Origin: Conexibacter sp. CPCC 205762
Lineage (GTDB): Bacteria > Actinomycetota > Thermoleophilia > Solirubrobacterales > Solirubrobacteraceae
DNA length: 64,000 bases
NCBI RefSeq assembly: GCF_030646155.1
Contig: NZ_JAUTDN010000009.1
Coordinates: 1 to 64,000 of the forward strand
Direction: 5' to 3'
Positions 32,484-39,209 of the stretch are shown here, piece after piece. The notes beneath the pieces were generated by a model. The model searched no databases and was not told where the DNA came from. It saw only the letters and a program-made list of their open reading frames with translations. The position numbers and the translations under genes were made by a program. The first letter of the stretch is position 1; each line of letters opens with the position of its first letter.

Positions 32484-35017
32484 GCCTGCGCAACCTGTGG
32501 TGGTTCTATCGCGAGCGGCTCCGCGCACGCCGCGTGCAGGAGCTGTTCGCGCTCGTCGGCATCGCGGTCGGGGTTGCGCTGCTGTTCGCAGTCCAGACCG
32601 CCAACCAGAGTCTCAGCGCGTCCGCCTCGCAGTTGACCGAGGGGCTGACCGGCAGCGCCCAGCTCCAGCTCAAGGCACGCGACCCGCGCGGCTTTCCCGG
32701 GACGCTGCTGAGAGAGGTCGAGGCGATCGACGGCGTCGACGCCGCCGCTCCGGTCCTTGAGTTCCCCGCCAACGCGGTCAACGGCCAGCGGGAGCAGTCG
32801 GTGACGGTGCTGGCTGCCGACCCGCGCCTGGCCCGGATGGGCGGGCGGCTCGTGCGCGACTACACCGACGACCGCTTCTCGGATCTCGAAGCCGTGGTGC
32901 TCCCATCCGGCGTCGCGCAGTCGCTCGACGTCGGCTTCGGCGGCTGGGTCACGCTCCAAGCAGCCGGCCGCGCCGAACGCGTGCCCGTCGCGACGGTCGC
33001 CGGTCAGGAGCTTCTCGGCGCCGTCGCCGAGAGCCCGCTGCTGATCACGTCGCTGCCGTACGCGCAGAAGATCACCGGCCTGAGAGGGCGTGTCACCCGC
33101 ATCTACGTCACCGCGGATCCGTCCCGCATCAGTGAGGTCACGGGAGCGCTTGAGAAGATCGCGGGCGATCAGATCGATGTGCGCGGCGCCGACTTCGACG
33201 CGGCCGTCTTCGCCAATCTGGCGATGCCCAACGATAACTCGACCTCGCTGTTCGCCGGGATCAGCGCCCTCGTCGGCTTCCTCTTCGCCTTCAACGCCAT
33301 GCTCGTCATGGCGCGCGAGCGACGCAGAACAATCGCCGAGATGCGCCTCGCCGGCTATCGCTCGCGCACGGTCGTGCAGGTGATGCTGTTCGACGCCGTG
33401 GTCCTTGGGACCGCTGCCTCCGTGCTCGGCGTCGTGCTCGGCGCCGCGCTCTCTCGCTTCGCCTTCCAGCCCGACCCCGGATACCTCGCCATCGCATTCC
33501 CCGTCGGCGCCGGCCGCGTGATCGAGCCGCTGACCGTCGCACTCGCCTTCGGCTGCGGCCTCCTCGCCGCCGTCGCCGCCGCGATGGTGCCGTTGATCGG
33601 CGCCTATCGCTCCGTCGGCCCGATGGACGCGATCCGCGACGACGCACTCGATCGCGGCGGTAGAAACGCTCAGCGGTCTTTCTGGGCGCCTGCCGCCGGC
33701 GCCGCTGTCTGTCTCGCTGCGACGACGGCGGTCCTCGTACTGGCGCCGGAGGCCGCGCTGGCAGGCATGGCGACGTTGATCGCAGCAATGCTCCTGATCC
33801 TCCGGCCGGCGCTCGGCATCGTCGTCGCGAGCCTGAATCAGATACGCAGCCGTGTGCGCAGCGTCGTGCCGACGATCGCGGTCGGCGAGCTGATGTCCGC
33901 CAGCACCCGCTCGCTCGCGATCGTCGCCATCGCCGCCATCGCCGTCTTCGGCACGACCGCGATCGAGGGCGCCCGAGGCGACCTGCAACGCGGCCTCGAT
34001 CCCAACGCGCGCGAACTGGCCGACACCACCGACCTGTGGGTCAGCGCGCGAGGTGCCTCAAACCTGCTGGCCACGACGCCGTTCGACGCCGAAGGCGTCG
34101 CCCGTCGCGTCGAGTCGGCGCCTGGCGTCAGCTCGGTGTCGCTCTATCGCGGGTCGTTCCTCGACACAGGCGATCGGCGCATGCTGGTGATCGCGCCGCC
34201 GCGAGACAGCAGAACGCCGATCCCGCCGACGCAGCTCCTCCACGGCGACCTCGCACAAGCGACGGCGCGCGTGCGCGCCGGAGGATGGGCGGTCGCGTCG
34301 GAGGCGATCGTCAGAGAACAGGGCTGGAAGCTCGGCGAGCCGTTCCGACTCGAATCACCGCACCCGTTGACGCTCCGGCTCGCCGGCATCTCGACCAACT
34401 TCGGGTGGTCGCCGGGCGCGCTCGTCATCAACGCCGACGACTACCGCGCCGGCTGGGGTAGCGACGCCGTCAGCGCCGTGCAGGTCGCGCTCGCGCCGAG
34501 CGCTGCTGCTGCGGTCGCTCAACGAGCGGTCGTGATGGCGCTCGGCGACAGCGCGCCGTTCCAAGTCCAGACCGCCGCCCAGCGCGAGCAATCATTCCGC
34601 ACCACGACACGCGCCGGCCTGGCGCGGCTCCAGCAGATCGCCGCGCTGTTGATCGGCGCCGCCGCGCTCGCCGTCGCGGCAGCGACCGCCGCGATGATCT
34701 GGCAGCGACGACGGCAGCTCGCCGACCACAAGCTCAGCAACGGCATCAGCGCCAAGAGCCTGTGGAAGGCACTGCTGCTGGAGTGCACCGTCCTGCTCGG
34801 CGTCGGCGCCACCGTCGGCGCCGCCTTCGGCCTCTACGGACAACAGCTCCTCGACCGCGCGCTCGGCACGGTCACCGGCTTCCCAGTCGAGCACACGATC
34901 GGCATCCCCGCCGCGCTGGCGAGCCTCGTTCTCGTGACCGTCATCACCCTGCTCATCGCCGCCGTGCCCGGCTGGCTCGCCGCGCGCGTGCCGGCAGCCG
35001 CAGCATTCGACCAATGA
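32480..35017 (+). CDS. FtsX/MacB-type ABC permease, 845 residues, cassette 2
   Basis: This permease has the same length and layout as in cassette 1: a first membrane segment at about 24-42 (LFALVGIAVGVALLFAVQTA), a first extracytoplasmic domain to about 255, a middle bundle of membrane segments, a second extracytoplasmic domain (about 505-715) and three terminal segments. The RTTTRAGLARLQQIAALLIG block corresponds to that of cassette 1. Homology over the full length is evident although the sequences have diverged, implying an old duplication. Confidence 0.9.
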   Translation: MSLRNLWWFYRERLRARRVQELFALVGIAVGVALLFAVQTANQSLSASASQLTEGLTGSAQLQLKARDPRGFPGTLLREVEAIDGVDAAAPVLEFPANAVNGQREQSVTVLAADPRLARMGGRLVRDYTDDRFSDLEAVVLPSGVAQSLDVGFGGWVTLQAAGRAERVPVATVAGQELLGAVAESPLLITSLPYAQKITGLRGRVTRIYVTADPSRISEVTGALEKIAGDQIDVRGADFDAAVFANLAMPNDNSTSLFAGISALVGFLFAFNAMLVMARERRRTIAEMRLAGYRSRTVVQVMLFDAVVLGTAASVLGVVLGAALSRFAFQPDPGYLAIAFPVGAGRVIEPLTVALAFGCGLLAAVAAAMVPLIGAYRSVGPMDAIRDDALDRGGRNAQRSFWAPAAGAAVCLAATTAVLVLAPEAALAGMATLIAAMLLILRPALGIVVASLNQIRSRVRSVVPTIAVGELMSASTRSLAIVAIAAIAVFGTTAIEGARGDLQRGLDPNARELADTTDLWVSARGASNLLATTPFDAEGVARRVESAPGVSSVSLYRGSFLDTGDRRMLVIAPPRDSRTPIPPTQLLHGDLAQATARVRAGGWAVASEAIVREQGWKLGEPFRLESPHPLTLRLAGISTNFGWSPGALVINADDYRAGWGSDAVSAVQVALAPSAAAAVAQRAVVMALGDSAPFQVQTAAQREQSFRTTTRAGLARLQQIAALLIGAAALAVAAATAAMIWQRRRQLADHKLSNGISAKSLWKALLLECTVLLGVGATVGAAFGLYGQQLLDRALGTVTGFPVEHTIGIPAALASLVLVTVITLLIAAVPGWLAARVPAAAAFDQ

Positions 35018-35057
35018 GCTGAGAAGCGCGCCCAATTCGGCGGGTCATGCTTGCCGG

Positions 35058-36146
35058 ATGAGCCCAACGACACTGACGCCCGCCCAGCTCGGCGCGTTCT
35101 GCGCCGTCGCCTGGCGGGAGCTGACATGGACGCTGCCGCGCGTGCGCAGAGAGGTCGCCCGCTGGCGCACCCGTGCGCTCGCGATCCCCGATCCGTCACT
35201 GCGCTTCGACGCAGTGGAGAGCCTGCGCAGCGAGCGACTCAATCTCGAAGGCGCCGCGCTGTTCACCTGTCTGCCGCGCTGGCGCGACCTCCGGCTCCTG
35301 CGCCTGACCGTCGCCTACCAAGTCGCGCTCGACTACCTCGACCGCATCAGCGAACGCCACACGCCGGACCCGATCGCCAACGGCCGGCAGCTCAACCGGG
35401 CGCTCCTGCACGCGCTCGATCCCGATGCCGCGCTGACGGACTACTACCGCCACCATCCATGGCACGACGACGGCGGCTACCTCGCCGCGATCGTCGCGTA
35501 CTGCCAACACGAATGTCAGCGATTGCCGACCTACCCGAGGATCAAACCGCACATCCTCGCCGCCGCGCGCCGCATAGACGTACAGATCTTCAACCACGAC
35601 CCGAACCCGGCCCGCCGAGACGCGGCGCTCGCCGCCTTTGCCGCGCAGACCTACCCCGATCTCCACGAGCCGGCTTGGTTCGAGCTGACCGCCGCCGCCA
35701 GCTCGACCGTCGGCGTGCACGCCCTGCTCGCGCTCGCCGCTGATCCCGAGACGACCGAAGCGGACGTGATTGCGACCGACCGCGCCTACGCCTTTTCCAT
35801 CTGCGCGGCCAGCACGCTCCTCGACAGCCTGGTCGATGAGCGCGAAGACGCTACAACCGGCGACCACAGCTACATCGGCCACTACCCGAGCGCCGCGGAG
35901 GCGATCGATCGGATCTGCGCGATCGTCACGCAGTCTCGCGACGAAGCGGCAGCGCTCAGACAGGGCCGCCGCCACGCCTTGATCGCAGGCGGCATCGTCG
36001 CGATGTACCTCTCCAAGGACGACGCCTATCGACCCGATATACGGGATCGCGTTGGGCGCATTCTACGAGCGGCTGGACCGCTCCCAACGCTTCAGCGACC
36101 GATCATGCGAACGCTGCGTTTAGCGCGGGGGCTGAGCAACGCGTAA
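35058..36146 (+). CDS. DUF2600 (YtpB-type) terpene synthase, cassette 2
   Basis: This is a 362-residue helical protein, paralogue of 26586-27683. Motifs: RWRTRALAIPDPSLR at 36-50, DYLD at 92-95, DDGGYL near 137-142, and LLDSLVDEREDATTGDHSY at 254-272 followed by IGHYP. The DYLD and second acidic motifs are the presumed diphosphate/metal sites of DUF2600 cyclases. ATG 35058 lies 40 bases after the permease stop. Product unknown; long-chain prenyl diphosphates are the expected substrates from the family. Confidence 0.82.
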   Translation: MSPTTLTPAQLGAFCAVAWRELTWTLPRVRREVARWRTRALAIPDPSLRFDAVESLRSERLNLEGAALFTCLPRWRDLRLLRLTVAYQVALDYLDRISERHTPDPIANGRQLNRALLHALDPDAALTDYYRHHPWHDDGGYLAAIVAYCQHECQRLPTYPRIKPHILAAARRIDVQIFNHDPNPARRDAALAAFAAQTYPDLHEPAWFELTAAASSTVGVHALLALAADPETTEADVIATDRAYAFSICAASTLLDSLVDEREDATTGDHSYIGHYPSAAEAIDRICAIVTQSRDEAAALRQGRRHALIAGGIVAMYLSKDDAYRPDIRDRVGRILRAAGPLPTLQRPIMRTLRLARGLSNA

Positions 36147-36666
36147 TGAAAGGTCCAACGTTTACACACAAAGCCGAAGATTGCCTAACAAGTTAGTAGT
36201 TTCCGACTCAGGCCCTGACGTATAGTCCCCAACGGCCGCCACGGGCTCGGCGGTCCAGCTCGGCAACGTCACCGGCACTTCGAGCCGCGGGCGCTCCCAA
36301 GCTGGAATAAAAGCGTAACCATCGGCTTCCAAGGAGGCCTGCGCCAATTCAGGGGGCATCGATGATCGATGATTGTCGCTGCACGCGTCAGCTCATCCTC
36401 ACGAGCAGCGTTGTGCTTGTCGTCTCAGGAGCCGTTCTGCTCGTCTGTCGCTGGCGCGGGCTGGCGCCAACGTCAGGAGCGGTGGGGACCGTCCTCGACC
36501 GGATCGCAGCAGAGCACGTCGCCAAGGTGATGAGACGGATCGACCCGATGCCGGGTCGCAGATACCCGTAGGCACGCACGCGCTCGATGCCGAGCGGCCT
36601 ACACCAGTCGCCAACCCGGAACACGCTGGTTCCTGGGACTGGACAATTCGAATGGGAGTGTGAGTT
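36147..36666. other. Intergenic region between cassette 2 and protease copy B
   Basis: These 520 bases are notably lower in GC around 36150-36220. A small palindrome CTAACAAGTTAG lies at 36186-36197. An open frame at 36362-36571 (69 residues with one hydrophobic stretch TSSVVLVVSGAVLLV, GGGGGC upstream of its ATG) could be a small membrane peptide, but I do not list it as a gene. The protease promoter must be here. Confidence 0.35.
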
Positions 36667-37920
36667 GTGATTGGATGTTCACAGTTGCGAGGCGGCCTTC
36701 TGGCTGCCCTCGTCGCGTGCCTGATGTTCTGCGCCTCGGGCGCATCGGCAGCCACCGTCGCACCCTCGTTCCAGGCCCCGCTGCCCGGGGTTATGCCGAC
36801 GGAGCCTGACGCGGCGACCGTCAAGCAGCTCGCCGAGCACGATCGCGTTTCGGTCGCGCATGCCGAGCAGGTCCTCAAGGTCCAAGCGAAGGGCGGAAAT
36901 CTCGGAACCGACGTGAAAGAGCGACTCGGCAGCGAGTTCGCGGGCGTCTGGCTCGACCGCAAGGAAGGGCGCTGGAAAGTCGGTGTCATCAGTGACGATG
37001 CCGGATCCAAGATCCAAGATCTTCTGTCACAGCGCGGCATTGCCGAGGAGACCAGCCTGGTCAGGGTCGACCGAACTGACGATCAGCTTCGGGAACTGGC
37101 AGCGAAGTGGGAAGCGACCCACCCCGTCAAGAGCAACGATCAGCAATGGGTTCTCATCGACCACGAGAACAACGCCGTGCGGGTGAAGGTGCCAAACGAC
37201 CTCGATCCCAAAGCGCTCGCCGCGCTTCGCTCTGACGCGGGTCCCGGGGTGGAGATCGAGAGCGTCCCGCCAGTGCAGCTGATGACCGAGGACGACGCCT
37301 GCAACATCGCCGTGAAGGGCTGCGACGCCCCCGCCCGTGGCGGCGTGAAGTTCGGAACCAACAGCGTCACGTGCACCGCCGGCTTCATGACCATCGGCAC
37401 GGGCGGCAGAAACTACTTCATGCTCACGGCCGGCCACTGCCTTGAAAACGACCCCATCGGCGCCCAAGTCGACTTGGTCAGCATCGGCAACGTGTGGCGC
37501 TACTTCGGCGTGACCCACAACTTCCTGCACATCCCTGGCGGCGTCGACACTGGCATCGTCCGCTACGCGGGGGCGAACTCGTGGTGGTCCTCGGTGGCAG
37601 ACGCGGTCGTCGCTTGGACGGTCGACGAATATCGGCTCATCTGGGGCTGGTACGCCGTTTCTCAGGGCGAATGGGTCTGCCACTCGGGCATCACCAGCGG
37701 CATCCAATGCGGGAACGTCGTCGCGCCGGTCGACGCGACCGGTCGCGTGGCTGTCGCGGCATGCTCAAAGGGCGGCGACAGCGGCGGTCCGTGGATAGTC
37801 GGCTACGGCGCCGCGGGAATTCACAGCAGCTCCACCCCCGGCGACTGCGTCGTTCCGGAAACATCGTGGTATACACAGATTGACTTCGCGTCCAATCCCA
37901 TGCACGTGGTGCCATTTTGA
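36667..37920 (+). CDS. Secreted trypsin-like serine protease with pro-region (copy B)
   Basis: This is a 417-residue preproprotease homologous to 14527-15804 over its whole length. It starts at GTG 36667 with GGGAG upstream. The signal peptide is LLAALVACLMFCASGASA, the pro-region about 30-205 (KQLAEHDRVSVAHAEQVLKV), and the catalytic domain has H257 in LTAGHC, D294 in VDTGIVRY and S372 in GDSGGPW. Cysteines at C212, C219, C236, C258, C338 and C348 suggest disulfides. Its stop overlaps the partner start as TTGA, so the two are translationally coupled. Confidence 0.88.
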   Translation: MIGCSQLRGGLLAALVACLMFCASGASAATVAPSFQAPLPGVMPTEPDAATVKQLAEHDRVSVAHAEQVLKVQAKGGNLGTDVKERLGSEFAGVWLDRKEGRWKVGVISDDAGSKIQDLLSQRGIAEETSLVRVDRTDDQLRELAAKWEATHPVKSNDQQWVLIDHENNAVRVKVPNDLDPKALAALRSDAGPGVEIESVPPVQLMTEDDACNIAVKGCDAPARGGVKFGTNSVTCTAGFMTIGTGGRNYFMLTAGHCLENDPIGAQVDLVSIGNVWRYFGVTHNFLHIPGGVDTGIVRYAGANSWWSSVADAVVAWTVDEYRLIWGWYAVSQGEWVCHSGITSGIQCGNVVAPVDATGRVAVAACSKGGDSGGPWIVGYGAAGIHSSSTPGDCVVPETSWYTQIDFASNPMHVVPF

Positions 37921-38441
37921 GATCAACCAAGATCAAGAGCAGCAGGACTCAGATCGCCTCCGCGCTCGGCGTGGCGTGCCTCGCCAGCGGCGGCCTCAGC
38001 GCACAGCTTGCGCAGGCAGCCCCTGGCGCCGCCGCAGCACTTGAGCGGCAGGCAGCGAAGGCGCTCGGTACGGACGGCCTCGCTTGTGTCGTCCCGGGCA
38101 GACCGATCCGTCTCAACGTGACGACCAAAGCCGCAGTCAGAAAGGCCGACAAGCTGGCGGCGGCGAGCCCTCAACCGGTCGTGGTCCGCGTCGTCGGAAA
38201 GCGCTTCAGCGCCGCCGCGATGTCGGACATCGCCAGACGAATTCGACAACCGGCCGGGCGGTCAATCCAACAGGTGTCGCGCTCCTACGCCAACGGATCC
38301 TGCGGCCCGTTCAACATCCACGTGTCCGACGGCATCACGTCGCCGCAAGACATCGCCTGGGCGCACGCACAAGAACGCCGATACGGCAGCGACCGCGTGC
38401 GCGTCAGACGCGTTCCACGCGACGGGACCGCGCCGGACTAG
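37917..38441 (+). CDS. Secreted partner of the trypsin-like protease (copy B)
   Basis: This is a 174-residue exported protein starting at TTG 37917, inside the protease stop. The signal peptide is ASALGVACLASGGLSAQLAQA. The mature part carries ALERQAAKALG, DGLACVV with the first cysteine, LNVTTKAAVRKADKL, the second cysteine in GSCGPFNIHV, and the end ERRYGSDRVRVR, matching copy A at 13910 and decayed copy C at 27993. Tight coupling to a protease suggests it binds the protease or its pro-form. No known inhibitor family is recognised. Confidence 0.75.
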   Translation: MRSTKIKSSRTQIASALGVACLASGGLSAQLAQAAPGAAAALERQAAKALGTDGLACVVPGRPIRLNVTTKAAVRKADKLAAASPQPVVVRVVGKRFSAAAMSDIARRIRQPAGRSIQQVSRSYANGSCGPFNIHVSDGITSPQDIAWAHAQERRYGSDRVRVRRVPRDGTAPD

Positions 38442-38501
38442 CTAGCTCTGACCAGCTAGGACAATTGCGTCGCCGCTAGGCGACGAGTTCGAAGAAGACC
38501 C

Positions 38502-38535
38502 AGAGCGGCCCCGCTACCAAGAGCGGGGCCGCTCT
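38502..38535 (+). terminator. Perfect 14-bp hairpin terminator after protease module B
   Basis: AGAGCGGCCCCGCT at 38502-38515 pairs with 38522-38535 around a 6-base loop (ACCAAG), 61 bases after the partner stop. It lies between convergent genes and may terminate both strands; only a weak T-containing tail follows. Confidence 0.75.
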
Positions 38536-38610
38536 CGGTTCGGCCCGACAATCATCGACCCAACTCCCACAGGAGGACGACTCGGCGACGCAGCCATTCC
38601 GGCCGTGGGG

Positions 38611-38817
38611 TCATCGCGCGCCGATCAAGCCCCGCCCGTGAAGACTGATGAGGATCGCTTCGATCGATCCCACGCTCAGTTCGAGCGAACCGCCGAAGCG
38701 CTCGTCAAGAAGCGGTTTGAGCTGAGCAGCGGACAGCCCTTGGTGCGCGATCAACAAGCTCATCACCGCGCCTTCCGCACTCGTCAACCCAGTTGGGCCC
38801 TGCTCGTCAGCCGGCAT
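38611..38817 (-). CDS. Small PadR/winged-helix-like protein
   Basis: This 68-residue protein starts at ATG 38817 with GGGAG five bases upstream. The sequence LTSAEGAVMSLLIAHQGLSA followed by QLKPLLDERFGG and VGSIEAILISLHGRGLI resembles the first three helices of a PadR-type winged helix without the wing. It may be a truncated regulator or a stand-alone small protein. The family assignment is tentative. Confidence 0.45.
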   Translation of the reverse strand: MPADEQGPTGLTSAEGAVMSLLIAHQGLSAAQLKPLLDERFGGSLELSVGSIEAILISLHGRGLIGAR

Positions 38818-39016
38818 TCTCACTCCCGTATCTCTCCCCATCGGGGGCCAACGGTACGGATTCGAGGGCGCCGTCGCCACCCGTGCAATACGTGCCCCTC
38901 CAGGCCGACGACCGGGCACCGTACCTCCAATCCTCAGCGCCTGACAGCCGCGCCGCTTCCATACGCGCTTCGATGGCGGTGTGCGGCACCGACCGGCAGG
39001 TTCAGCCCCCGCAGCA

Positions 39017-39040
39017 GGAAGCCCGCCATAGCGGGCTTCC
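39017..39040 (-). terminator. Perfect 10-bp hairpin following the tRNA-like sequence
   Basis: GGAAGCCCGC at 39017-39026 pairs with 39031-39040 with a 4-base loop (CATA). On the minus strand it lies 8 bases beyond the 3' end of the tRNA-Val-like sequence, where a tRNA terminator is expected. Confidence 0.6.
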
Positions 39041-39048
39041 CTTGCTCA

Positions 39049-39127
39049 TGGGCAATGCCAGGCTCGAACCAGCGACCTCTTGCTTGTAAGGCAGCGAGCC
39101 GCCGGCTTGCCTCACAGCATTGAGCCC
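39049..39127 (-). other. tRNA-Val(TAC)-like sequence, only the 3' half convincing; possible attachment site
   Basis: On the minus strand the sequence CTTACAAGCAAGAGGTC supplies an anticodon loop with TAC (valine), and GGTTCGAGCC supplies the T-loop, followed by TTGCCCA as a 3' acceptor end. The 5' side pairs only at GGGC; the D-arm and much of the anticodon stem do not form. So this looks like the 3' end of a tRNA gene joined to foreign sequence, as left by integrases, rather than a functional tRNA. A true but divergent tRNA cannot be excluded by eye. Confidence 0.4.
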
Positions 39128-39209
39128 ATTGACCCGCGCTACCAGGTCTCAAGCCGCCGCACGCGATCCTGACGCTGCGGCAGCGGCTCGAGGTGCGGGC
39201 TCGGTGGTC

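Larger units (their letters stand above)
38818..39209. other. Intergenic region holding a tRNA fragment and hairpin
   Basis: No protein gene is supported in these 392 bases. The notable content is the tRNA-Val-like 3' sequence at 39049-39127 and the adjacent hairpin at 39017-39040, both listed separately. Confidence 0.4.

Noticed and set aside
36362-36571. Small membrane peptide gene of 69 codons
   Set aside because: It has one hydrophobic stretch and a weak upstream GGGGGC, but no conserved feature and odd composition; not enough to call a gene.
39049-39127. Functional tRNA-Val gene
   Set aside because: Acceptor 5' strand, D-arm and much of the anticodon stem do not pair, so I list it only as a tRNA-like fragment.
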